From Acidimicrobiia bacterium (lineage in GTDB: Bacteria; Actinomycetota; Acidimicrobiia; IMCC26256; JAGNEX01), in contig JACJWE010000001.1 of NCBI GenBank assembly GCA_020637365.1, positions 1 through 64,000 on the forward strand: a DNA stretch of 64,000 nt, read 5' to 3'. The number at the start of each line of letters is the position of its first letter. The first letter of the stretch is position 1. Position numbers and translations under genes: made by a program. Positions 28,069-36,283 of this stretch are shown piece by piece. The notes beneath the pieces were generated by a model. It worked only from the letters and a program-made list of their open reading frames with translations, was not told where the DNA came from and ran no database searches.

Positions 28069-28271
28069 CGTGCGACCTCGTACCCGGCTTCGTCGACGGC
28101 GGCATCGATTGTCTGCTGGTCGAGTTCGGTCGCCGAGGTCACCGTGACAGTCCCCGAGTCGAGATCCACGTCGACGTCGGTCACTCCCACGATCTTGCTG
28201 AGTTCTTCGCGGACGGCGCCGACGCAGTGCCCGCAGGTCATGCCGACGACGGTGAAGGTTGTGGTGTCCAT
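28065..28271 (-). CDS. copZ: Copper chaperone CopZ (HMA domain)
   Basis: 68 residues forming a single heavy-metal-associated domain, with the Cu(I) motif GMTCGHC and a typical ending 'IDAAVDEAGYEVAR'. The ATG at 28271 (MDTTTFTVVGM) is the normal start; longer upstream reading is not family-like. It carries Cu(I) to CopA and exchanges it with CsoR. First gene of the operon, about 40 bases after the CsoR operator. Confidence 0.92.
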   Translation of the reverse strand: MDTTTFTVVGMTCGHCVGAVREELSKIVGVTDVDVDLDSGTVTVTSATELDQQTIDAAVDEAGYEVAR

Positions 28272-28308
28272 GCGTGTGTCTCCTCGCCGGTTGAATGGTG
28301 ACGCCAAA

Positions 28309-28328
28309 CCTATACCCAGTAGGGGTAT
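28309..28328 (-). promoter_or_regulatory. CsoR operator overlapping the -10 of the copper operon
   Basis: ATACCC-AGTAG-GGGTAT (28312-28328) is a perfect 6-5-6 inverted repeat matching the G-tract CsoR operator type. On the minus strand a -10-like TATAGG (28309-28314 reversed) overlaps it, so repressor binding would hide the promoter. The copZ start is 38 bases downstream. Confidence 0.78.
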
Positions 28329-28458
28329 GCGGCAAGGTCAGGACTGCACCCAAACATCTCGAGACAGCCGGAGGCTCGTGAACGATCCACGGCTAGTCTG
28401 ACGATCGGGTAGCGGCGTGAGGAGCGCGACACGCGCGCTTCGTTCGGAGGTGCACACG

Positions 28459-28836
28459 ATGACCAATCAAGCCGACATTCATGTCGGACGGGTATACGAC
28501 GACCGCCCCGACAAGCCCGGAACCTGGGTGCTCGTCGACCGCCTGTGGCCGCGCGGGATCTCCAAGAAGGACGAGCCATGGGACGAATGGGCGAAGAACG
28601 TGGCCCCGAGCACCCAGCTTCGCAAGTGGTATCAGCACGACGACAGTCGTTTTGATGAGTTTGCGCGACGCTACCGCGCCGAACTGGAAGCCGAGCCCGC
28701 CGCTGATGCCTTCCAGCGCCTGATCCTGCTTGCCCAAGCCGGGCCGCTGACCTTGCTGACCGCGTCGAAAGACGTGGAACATTCCGACGCAGAAGTGTTG
28801 CGAGACGCACTCTTGGACGGTATCGCGACCAAATAG
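28459..28836 (+). CDS. DUF488 family protein
   Basis: 125 residues from ATG 28459, eight bases after CGGAGG. Family signature: VGRVYDDRPDKPGTWVLVDRLWPRG, WDEWAKNVAPSTQLRKWY and 'GPLTLLTASKDVEHSDA'. The biochemical function of the family is unknown. It is divergent from the copper operon and shares its upstream region, including the CsoR operator about 130 bases away, so co-regulation is possible but unproven. Confidence 0.88.
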   Translation: MTNQADIHVGRVYDDRPDKPGTWVLVDRLWPRGISKKDEPWDEWAKNVAPSTQLRKWYQHDDSRFDEFARRYRAELEAEPAADAFQRLILLAQAGPLTLLTASKDVEHSDAEVLRDALLDGIATK

Positions 28837-29058
28837 CGCCGCTGCGCGGTCCGACAGTTCGCCCCGCTCGATTGCTAGGCCGATTCACTGGGCGGAAACG
28901 ATTCGTCGATCTGCGCGCGTTGACTGTGATTGAAATCGCGCTTCTCCCGCTTGGTGTTGCTGGCCAACAGGACGCAGGTCGTCTCAAACTGCGGGTCGTC
29001 AGGGGTGGAACTTACGGGGCGCCCATGTCAGCATCAGAGGGTTGAAAGGAGATGGGAC

Positions 29059-29412
29059 ATGGTCGACTATTCAGTGAACGGCGCCGCGATGCAGTTTGCA
29101 CGTCAGCTGATCGACGACGGAAACGTCGTTCTTGATAGCTCGTGGTCTGATGTGCGTCCGACACCTGCAGCGGAAAACACGTTCATTGAACGCGACGGCT
29201 GGGCGGCATACGGTCGCTGGCATCTCGGGCTGCGCGACGGCGCTCACGAACAAACCAAAGAACGGTTTGGCTTTCCGTTCGGCGACTTCGTCAACCTCCA
29301 CCGGTCGGGTCTGATCGCATGTGTCGACCGAGCAGGTGAATGGCACCATCAAGCCATTGAAGATGCCGCCCACCAACTCTTGGCGCTCATCGACGACCCG
29401 TCCGGTACCTGA
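29059..29412 (+). CDS. Conserved hypothetical protein
   Basis: 117 residues from ATG 29059 after AAAGGAGA. The composition is soluble, with 'WAAYGRWHLGLRDGAHEQTKERFGF' and 'DRAGEWHHQAIEDAAHQLL'. I have a general sense of similar actinobacterial hypotheticals but cannot name a family. It stands alone. Confidence 0.65.
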   Translation: MVDYSVNGAAMQFARQLIDDGNVVLDSSWSDVRPTPAAENTFIERDGWAAYGRWHLGLRDGAHEQTKERFGFPFGDFVNLHRSGLIACVDRAGEWHHQAIEDAAHQLLALIDDPSGT

Positions 29413-29489
29413 ATTCGTTCAGTCCTTGTTCGAACCTGCCGTCACGATGCTGGCCTATCGAAACCTGGGGTCACGATGCGGCGCGCGGT

Positions 29490-29630
29490 GTGGCGGAGCA
29501 AGACGCAAACCTTCGCATCGCCATCGCTGAAGAAGAGGCGGCTGCTGCAACCCGGAAGGCCGAGCAAGCGGAACGGGAGACGTTTGCTCGGCCGATGATC
29601 CGGCGGATGCGCGTTTTTGGCCCTTCGTGA
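29490..29630 (+). CDS. Possible short helical peptide or gene remnant
   Basis: A 46-codon frame (GTG 29490) reads VAEQDANLRIAIAEEE, then 'ATRKAEQAERETFARPMIRR', strongly alpha-helical and charged, ending 13 bases before the sigma-factor start. It could be the 3' end of a broken gene upstream. No start signal is evident. Confidence 0.28.
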   Translation: MAEQDANLRIAIAEEEAAAATRKAEQAERETFARPMIRRMRVFGPS

Positions 29631-29643
29631 CTTAAAGGGTGTG

Positions 29644-30132
29644 ATGGCACAACACGCGGTGGATTTTGAGGAGTGGTATCGAGGTGCTCACCCTCGTTTG
29701 GGCACCTCGCTCGCATTGGCCTTTGGCGATGTGAACTTGGCTCAGGATGCGCTCGACGAAGCGTGCAGCCGGGCGTTGGAGAGGTGGGACCGAGTAGCTG
29801 CGATGCAGTCGCCGACCGCTTGGGTGTACACGGTGGCGTTCAACGATGCTCGCCGGCGTCTCCGCCGAGCAGGTCTGGAACGGCGGATTCTTCGCAGTCG
29901 ACGGACCGAGTCGGTCCAGCCGCCGGCGGGCGAGATGTGGGCCGTCGTCGCCGACCTCCCCGAACGACAGCGGGAAGCGGTCGTACTCCGACATGTTGGT
30001 CAACTCCTCGAAGATGAAATTGCGGCGACGATGGGCATCACCCGAGGAACGGTCTCGTCCACGCTTCGTGCCGCGTACAAGTCGCTGCGGATCGCCATCG
30101 CTGAACCCGTCGACGTGGGAGAGTCTCGATGA
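29644..30132 (+). CDS. ECF RNA polymerase sigma factor (SigE-family type)
   Basis: 162 residues from ATG 29644 with AAAGGG just upstream. Region 2 is 'FEEWYRGAHPRLGTSLALAFGD' through 'TAWVYTVAFNDARRRLRR'. Region 4 is LPERQREAVVLRHVGQ, 'LLEDEIAATMGITRGTVSST' and RAAYKSLRIA. Domains and length are normal for small SigE-family ECF factors of actinobacteria. The stop overlaps the next gene's ATG (ATGA), so it is coupled to a membrane protein that may act as its anti-sigma factor or sensor. Confidence 0.88.
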   Translation: MAQHAVDFEEWYRGAHPRLGTSLALAFGDVNLAQDALDEACSRALERWDRVAAMQSPTAWVYTVAFNDARRRLRRAGLERRILRSRRTESVQPPAGEMWAVVADLPERQREAVVLRHVGQLLEDEIAATMGITRGTVSSTLRAAYKSLRIAIAEPVDVGESR

Positions 30133-32174
30133 ACGTGGACCTTGACCGACTGGGCCGATGACGCCGCGGCATCGGCGCCAACCACCGAACGGACCGTGGC
30201 CGAGCTCCGGGATCGGTCTCGTCGCCGACAGCGACAGCGTCGGATCCTGACCAGCCTGGTCGCGGCCCCGGTCGTCTTACTGCTGATCGTCGCAGCCTGG
30301 TCACTTGTGGACCGACGCAGTTGAGACGGTCAGGAACTCAGCACTGACGGTGACGTCGCTGCGTCGGCCCGGATCGGCGACGACTTGGGTGACTTTGTCT
30401 GGCCTGCCCCGCCACGTAACTATGCGACACCTGAGGAACTCACGGCGGCATTCGTCGATGAGGTCACCCATTGGCCCCGAGACGAGGTAGTTATCAGTGA
30501 CGCCCTGGCGATCGAGGACAACGACCCTCGTCGGGCAACGAGGTCAAGCGCGTCACGTACGGAGATCTCGAGCTCGTTTTGGTAGCGGCGCGATCGGACG
30601 CTGGTTGGGGCTTCGTGTCGATCGGAACCGCGGCCGCACTGCCGACGAGTCTCAAGCTGGCGATCCGACCGTCAAGTGGGTTCCGCCAGATGGGACGGTC
30701 ACCAATGTGGTGACCGCCCGTTTTCGTGACGGAATGATCCTAGAAGAGACCGTGACGACCCCGGAGCTGCGTGTTCCTTCAGATCAGTCGCTCGACACGC
30801 TGCGGACGGTTCTCGTCGTCTTCCAGGACGAGAGCGGCAAAGTCATCGATGTATCTGGGGACAGTTCCAGGGGCCATCAGCCCTCAAACCACAAGCATGA
30901 GCCCTGGTCGCCCCGTCGAGTCCGCAGGGTCACCAGATACCCAAAGGAGCAATGCCGACCTGATGACACCGCCGACCAGGTTGACCTCCGGCAGTCTGGA
31001 CATGCCCGACCTGGTCGGCATGTCGGTTGGCGACGGTGTGGCGCTCGCCCGTGCATGGGGGTTACGTGCCCAAGTCGTGCGGGACACCTCTGGTACGGGA
31101 GACCCAGGCACGGTCACGATCACCGACCCACCACCCGGCACGCGGATCGACGCGGGCAGTGTCGTCAAGGTGACTTTCGTGCCGCAACGAAGCCAGAGTG
31201 AGGCGGACGCGGAACGCGATTTGATCATCGACGAAGTGGCGGCGCTGCCGACATCGCTGCGGGTTAACCCGGTTGGGTGGATTTCGGGACCGACCCGGGT
31301 CGACACCCCTCAGGGAACGTGGGTGATCTCTGAGTTGAACTCGGACAATGAGTTTTCAGTCTTTGGTGAGCTCCCCAATGGCTGCGTCCTCGGGGACGGG
31401 TCTGGCCAATATGGCAAGGACTACGTATGCGTGGGCAGGTATAAGGAGATCTTGTTGCTCGACAAAGACACGGGCGAGATCTTGCGGGCGTATCCGTTTT
31501 CCGAAGTCACGCCGCAGGGGTTGGCGGCGACCGACGATGCGCTGTACTGCAACAGACAAGGCGACGGCGGAGTGCCAGATTCGATGCTGTGTCGCGTCGG
31601 CTTTGACGATCTCGAAGCCGATGTCCGCATCTTTCCCCTGATGACCCTGACGGCAGCACTGCAATTCCGCCGGGCACCTGGATACCTCCGTACTGGACCA
31701 TTGAACCCCGCACCGTTCTGACCAGCTTCTACAGCATGAGTATCGACGGGTCACACATTACGGTCAGCGGTCAGGGAGGCTCCGCTACGGTCGATCCCGA
31801 AACGCTCGCGCTATCGAACATCACTAGCCAAGCCGACGAGATCACCTTCGAACCCTCGGTGACCCCGCCAGCAGACTCTGTGTTTGCCGGGGTGTTGACG
31901 CAGTGGGACGTCAAGGATGTCCGCGTCGACGGTCTATGGATCACCATCTCGTTTCCAGGTTCGGCAGGTTCGCCCGAGTCGCAGTGCACCGTGGACTACA
32001 CCGTCGAAGTGGTCGAAGACGACCAAGCCGTGACGGCGACGATCAAGATGTGGACGCCCCTCCGCGACCACCGTTTGCAATTCCCAGGGGTTGCGTTGCC
32101 ATGGGCTGGCCGAGCCACGTCCATACCGACTCGACGAACCACTTGGAAACCGTATGCTTCGAAAGGGCACGTAG
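30129..32174 (+). CDS. Membrane-anchored PASTA protein, candidate anti-sigma or sensor, frame-shifted
   Basis: Start ATG 30129 overlaps the sigma-factor stop. After one base is removed near 30144 it reads MNVDL, then 'TDWADDAAASAPTTERTVAE', a basic stretch and one helix 'ILTSLVAAPVVLLLIVAAW', so it has a short cytoplasmic end and a large outside part. A segment 'DFVWPAPPRNYATPEELTAAF' follows, then a PASTA domain ('MPDLVGMSVGDGVALARAWG' to 'PPPGTRIDAGSVVKVTF'), then a domain of about 300 residues shared with the next gene (QRSQSEADAERDLI, YCNRQGDGGVPDS). The true end is 'YRLDEPLGNRMLRKGT' at 32174, matching the paralogue. At least five slips; probably intact in life. Confidence 0.7.
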
Positions 32175-32295
32175 CGCTCAGACCCGTTCTTACTGAGACG
32201 GCTGGCCGCTCCGTGCCGAGACGTAGGAGTCCTGAGGAACGCGTCCCCCTCGTCAGCCTGGTTCGATTCTTGAGCGCCGCTAGGAGGCTCGTCAC

Positions 32296-33780
32296 GTGAA
32301 AGTCCCCGCAAAAATCAGCGCAGCGTCATCACTCACTCGCCTCGTCGCTGTATCCATCATGCTTCTGGTCGTGGTCGTCGGATGTCAGAACGGCGATGGC
32401 GACACGGAGAACCTGGTTGGCGACGGTCCTCGGGCCGCGAACGCCGAACCAGACCAAGATCCCTCGGAGCAGAGCGATCCTGTGAGTTGGCCGCCAACAA
32501 GCATGAGCGAGGACGTACCGGTTGCGCCGACCGGTCCGCTCCCCGAGCCACCGATGACGACGCCACCGCCGACCAACGTTCCGCCTAGACCCGTTGAATT
32601 GCCCGACGTCGTCGGCGAGCGCATCGGTGACGTGGTGTCGCTGCTCGACATGTTGGGTGTGCGTTCGCGCGTTGTTCAGGCGGCGTCCAATACCGGTGCG
32701 GCCGGGATGGTGACCGCAGCGGACCCACCTCCTGGCAGTCAAGTGGCCGCGGGTGGCACCGTCGAGCTGACCTACAGCCCGCAGCGAAGTCAGAGTGAAG
32801 CGGACGCGGCTCGCGACCTGATCGTCGACGAACTCGCAGCGTTACCGCCGTCGCTGCGGATCAACTCGGTTGTGGAGGACGGCGAGCCGACCGAGCTGGT
32901 GACGGCTCAAGGGACCTGGATCATCTCGGAGCCGAATCCGATGTGGAAGTACTCGGTCTTTGGCGAGTTGCCAGACGGGTGCGTCCTGGGCGACCCCACG
33001 GGTGTGTACGGCAAAGACTTCATTTGCGTCGACACCTATCGCGAGATCTTGCTGCTTGACCCGACGACGGGCGCCATCATTCGCGCCTACCCATTCCCCG
33101 AGCTCACACCGGACGGGTTGGTCGCAACCGACACGGCCGTGTATTGCAACCGTCAGGGTGACGGCGGCGTGCCCGAGTCGCTGCTATGCCGTATCGGACT
33201 CGACGACTTGAAGGCGGATGTCCGCATCTTCCCGCCACCCAACACGGACGACGCGGGCGCGGTGCCGAAGGCGTGGACCCCTTCATATTGGGCCGTCGAC
33301 AGCACGCCAGATCTGGCCGATCTGGCGATCTTTTCTCGTCTGACGACGACCGGATCGGCGGTGACGGCAAGCGGAGCCCAGGGCTCGGCGACGGTCGATC
33401 CGGGCACGCTTGAGTTGTCCGACATCACCCGACAACAGAACCCAGGTTTCGGGCCGCCAGATATGCCTCCGCCGAACGCGGTGTTCGACGGGGTGTTCAC
33501 GTACTGGGACGTCGAAGACGTTCAAGTGAACGGTCGGTGGATCACGATCCAGTTCACCGGCGGCAGCGAGTACGACGCCGAGTCGCAGTGTTCGCACGGC
33601 TATTCGATCGAAGCCGAGGAGACCGATGATGCGGTCACCCTGACCATTACAGAATGGAGGCCACCGACGAAAGATTTGTCGGATCTCAACGTGGCGTGTA
33701 CAGCCGTCGGGTTTGGTCGCCAGGTCCGAGTCGAACTTGACGAACCGTTGCGGAACCGCGTGATTCGAAAGGGTTACTGA
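32296..33780 (+). CDS. PASTA-domain lipoprotein, paralogue of the upstream gene
   Basis: 494 residues from GTG 32296, seven bases after AGGAGG (32283-32288). The signal 'LVAVSIMLLVVVVGC' ends in a lipobox Cys. A Pro-rich linker (residues 45-100) leads to one PASTA domain ('LPDVVGERIGDVVSLLDMLG' to PPPGSQVAAGGTVELTY), then the shared domain: QRSQSEADAARDLIVDEL, GTWIISEPN, YSVFGELPDGCVLGD, CNRQGDGGVPESLLC, WITIQFTGG, ESQCSHGY and ending LRNRVIRKGY. PASTA domains bind peptidoglycan pieces or beta-lactams in kinases and PBPs. The gene is intact, unlike its neighbour. Confidence 0.8.
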   Translation: MKVPAKISAASSLTRLVAVSIMLLVVVVGCQNGDGDTENLVGDGPRAANAEPDQDPSEQSDPVSWPPTSMSEDVPVAPTGPLPEPPMTTPPPTNVPPRPVELPDVVGERIGDVVSLLDMLGVRSRVVQAASNTGAAGMVTAADPPPGSQVAAGGTVELTYSPQRSQSEADAARDLIVDELAALPPSLRINSVVEDGEPTELVTAQGTWIISEPNPMWKYSVFGELPDGCVLGDPTGVYGKDFICVDTYREILLLDPTTGAIIRAYPFPELTPDGLVATDTAVYCNRQGDGGVPESLLCRIGLDDLKADVRIFPPPNTDDAGAVPKAWTPSYWAVDSTPDLADLAIFSRLTTTGSAVTASGAQGSATVDPGTLELSDITRQQNPGFGPPDMPPPNAVFDGVFTYWDVEDVQVNGRWITIQFTGGSEYDAESQCSHGYSIEAEETDDAVTLTITEWRPPTKDLSDLNVACTAVGFGRQVRVELDEPLRNRVIRKGY

Positions 33781-33998
33781 AGCGAACCGGGTCTGACGAT
33801 CGGGGCAGAACGCACGGCCGACGGTCGACCGGGGCCGCCACGATGTGGTGCACCTACCGTTGGCTGGGGGAGCTACCGTCGGGGTGAGCCGCTAGCCCCC
33901 AATGGTCGACGGATCACACGATCGCTCACTACTGTGCCCGTCACACGTTGTGCTGGCCGTCGAGGACGTTCATAACCCGCCCGGAAGAGGACTTCACC

Positions 33999-34445
33999 AT
34001 GTCTGCATTTGATGCCGAGTACGAACCCAGCCCCTGGGAGCCGATCGCAAACGAGGTCGAGTTGTACGAAACCTCGGGCGGGACCGCGCCCAGCGAAATG
34101 GTCGGCGATCAATGGATCATTCTGTGGACGCTCGGCGCGAAGTCCGGAAAAGTTCGTAAGACACCGTTGGTTCGGGTCGCTGACGATGAAGGACGCTACG
34201 CAATCGTCGGTTCTCAAGGTGGGGCTCCAACCAATCCGCAATGGGTGCACAACGTTCGAGCCAATCCGGTGGCCAGGCTCCAAGACGGGCCGACCGTCTC
34301 AGAGTTCACCGTGCGCGAAGCGACCGGGGACGACAAGGCGGTGTGGTGGGAGCGGGCCGCCGCCATCTGGCCCGACTACAACAACTATCAAGCGTCGACC
34401 GAACGCCAGATCCCGCTGTTCGTGCTGGAGCCGGACGGCCAATAG
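33999..34445 (+). CDS. F420-dependent nitroreductase family protein (Ddn/DUF385)
   Basis: 148 residues from ATG 33999, eight bases after AGAGG. 'GAKSGKVRKTPLVRVADDEGRYAIVGSQGG' and 'NPQWVHNVRANPVARLQDG' are hallmark strands of the deazaflavin-dependent nitroreductase family, which uses reduced coenzyme F420. The substrate is unknown. Followed by another split-barrel flavin enzyme gene. Confidence 0.88.
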   Translation: MSAFDAEYEPSPWEPIANEVELYETSGGTAPSEMVGDQWIILWTLGAKSGKVRKTPLVRVADDEGRYAIVGSQGGAPTNPQWVHNVRANPVARLQDGPTVSEFTVREATGDDKAVWWERAAAIWPDYNNYQASTERQIPLFVLEPDGQ

Positions 34446-34489
34446 TTCGGACGGCGCAGGCGGAGGTAGGGAACTGGCAGACTGGACCG

Positions 34490-35044
34490 ATGGGAGCAGC
34501 CTTTGGGCGGATCACCGAGCCGATGCGGGCGTTTATCGAGGGCCAGCATGTGTTTTTTGTGGCGACCGCGCCGCTTGCTGGTGACGGGCGAATCAACCTG
34601 TCCCCGAAGGGCTACGACGCGTTCCGGGTGATCGACGACCACCGCGTCGCGTATCTGGACCTGACCGGGAGCGGCGCCGAAACCATCGCCCATCTGCGCG
34701 AGAACGGTCGTATCACCTTCATGTTCTGCGCGTTTGACGGGCAGCCCAACATCGTCCGCCTGTACGGAATGGGTCGGGCGGTGCGACCGGACTGCGTCGA
34801 ATGGCCGGATTTGATCGCCCTGTTCGAGGGCTCCCCGGTGCTGGAGGGTGCGGTCCGTTCGATCATCGTCGCGGACATCGACCGCACCGCGAACTCGTGC
34901 GGGTTCGCGGTGCCGTTCATGGATTTTGTCGAGGACCGGCCTCGCCTCATCGAGTGGGCACAGAACAAAAATCCCGATGACATCGAGACGTACTGGGCGA
35001 CCAAGAACGTCTCGTCAATCGACGGCCTGCCAGCGCTCGATTGA
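34490..35044 (+). CDS. Pyridoxamine 5'-phosphate oxidase family protein
   Basis: 184 residues from ATG 34490 (MGAAFGRITEPMRAFIEGQH). 'VFFVATAPLAGDGRINLSPKGYD' followed by 'VAYLDLTGSGAETIAHLRENGRITFMFCAF' and 'IVRLYGMGRA' is the FMN-binding split barrel. Family members act on flavin, F420 or haem-related substrates; which one is unclear. The longer open frame upstream overlaps the Ddn-like gene and is not family-like. Confidence 0.85.
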   Translation: MGAAFGRITEPMRAFIEGQHVFFVATAPLAGDGRINLSPKGYDAFRVIDDHRVAYLDLTGSGAETIAHLRENGRITFMFCAFDGQPNIVRLYGMGRAVRPDCVEWPDLIALFEGSPVLEGAVRSIIVADIDRTANSCGFAVPFMDFVEDRPRLIEWAQNKNPDDIETYWATKNVSSIDGLPALD

Positions 35045-35134
35045 CCCTGCCCGGGCCTGTCGAAGGAGCGGACTGGTTCCTGGCGCTCCGGCGTGAGTCG
35101 CACCGCCACTGAACTGACCTCAGGAGAGGCGACG

Positions 35135-35176
35135 ATGCGACCGGGCTCCCTGCCCAACTCAAAGTCGAAAAGTTAG
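35135..35176 (+). CDS. Possible 13-codon leader peptide upstream of the Mo operon
   Basis: AGGAGAGG (35122-35129) is followed five bases later by ATG and 13 codons (MRPGSLPNSKSKS, stop at 35174-35176). It ends 18 bases before the first operon gene, with a -10-like TATAAG between. It may be a chance frame or a short leader; nothing in it suggests an attenuator. Confidence 0.28.
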   Translation: MRPGSLPNSKSKS

Positions 35177-35180
35177 AAAC

Positions 35181-35186
35181 TATAAG
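35181..35186 (+). promoter_or_regulatory. -10 element of the Mo/Fe-S operon, probable leaderless start
   Basis: TATAAG sits eight bases before ATG 35195, in a locally AT-rich stretch. No ribosome-binding site is at a usable distance from that ATG. This spacing is typical of leaderless actinobacterial transcripts. The -35 is weak. Confidence 0.45.
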
Positions 35187-35194
35187 ATCGGTGG

Positions 35195-36283
35195 ATGCGG
35201 ACAACGGCGGCAGTGGCCACAACCGAACCCCCATCAACCACGGTCCGCGTCGGCCGCTCGGACCCCGTCGATCGTCGAGGGCTGACCTGGGGTTTGGTCG
35301 CCGTCGCCATCGTGATCGCGCTGACGTTCATCGGCAGCGACCGTCTCGTCTGGTTCGACGCCGCACTCGTCGGCTATCTGTTCGGGACGGTGTTTGCCGT
35401 CTTCGGTGTCGTGTACCGGTACGCCGTCTGGCTGCGACGTCCACCAACCGCCATGTTGAACCGTCGGGGCTGGGACGCGTTCCGGGCGAAGAAGTGGCAC
35501 AACGCCGCCGCGCTGCCGTCTCTTGTCGGCACCAACCTGCTGGCCCAAACCTTCATCCGGCGCCGGTCTCGGACTCGTTGGATCGCGCATCAACTGGTGT
35601 TCTGGGGTTGCATCCTCGCTGCCCTCATCACGTTTCCACTCACCCTCGGCCTCCTGCATTTCCAGAGCGTCGGACAGCAGGCTGACCGTTATCAGATCTA
35701 CCTGTCGCGCCTCGGGACCGCCGAGTTCGACGCCGACACCGTGATCGGATGGCTCATCTTTCACGGATTGGACGTCGCCGCGGTGCTCGTCCTTGCGGGC
35801 GTCTTCATCTTTCTGCGACGCAGACTGCACGACCCGGGCGCCCTCGCCGTCGAGCGCAGCGGCGACTTTCTGGCCTTGGCTGGCCTGTTCGCCGTGTCGG
35901 TCACCGGGTTGTTCCTAACCGTGTCCAGCATGTGGCTCGACGGCCAGTTTTATTCAGCGCTCAACACCATCCATGCGCTCACCGTCATCCTGGGCCTGAT
36001 GTACTTGCCGTTCGGCAAGCTCTTCCACATCTTTCAACGCCCCGGCAATCTGGGCGTCGCCTACTACAAGGCTGCGAACGCGCACGGGCCGAAAGCCGTC
36101 TGCGGGCGCTGTGGGGAGGGCTTCGCAAGCGCGCAACAGATCGCCGATATCAAGGAGATCCTTCCCAAGGTCGGCTTTGACTACACGCTGCGCTCGGGTG
36201 GCAACTATCAAGACACCTGCCCGAGATGCCGTCGAGCCGGGATCACCCTGGCCCAGACCGCACGAGTTGGAGGCTTTGGCTGA
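35195..36283 (+). CDS. Polytopic membrane subunit with C-terminal CxxC pairs, electron-transfer complex
   Basis: 362 residues with six or so membrane helices (about residues 30-50, 55-75, 128-150, 185-207, 225-245, 255-275), resembling cytochrome b/NarI-like or NrfD-like quinol-interacting proteins. Several His lie near helix ends. The C-terminal soluble part has two Cys pairs (CGRCGEGF and CPRCRRAG), which could bind zinc or an Fe-S cluster. Its stop and the next ATG overlap (TGATG). It probably links the membrane quinone pool to the Rieske and Fe-S subunits downstream; haem content cannot be read from the sequence. Confidence 0.65.
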   Translation: MRTTAAVATTEPPSTTVRVGRSDPVDRRGLTWGLVAVAIVIALTFIGSDRLVWFDAALVGYLFGTVFAVFGVVYRYAVWLRRPPTAMLNRRGWDAFRAKKWHNAAALPSLVGTNLLAQTFIRRRSRTRWIAHQLVFWGCILAALITFPLTLGLLHFQSVGQQADRYQIYLSRLGTAEFDADTVIGWLIFHGLDVAAVLVLAGVFIFLRRRLHDPGALAVERSGDFLALAGLFAVSVTGLFLTVSSMWLDGQFYSALNTIHALTVILGLMYLPFGKLFHIFQRPGNLGVAYYKAANAHGPKAVCGRCGEGFASAQQIADIKEILPKVGFDYTLRSGGNYQDTCPRCRRAGITLAQTARVGGFG

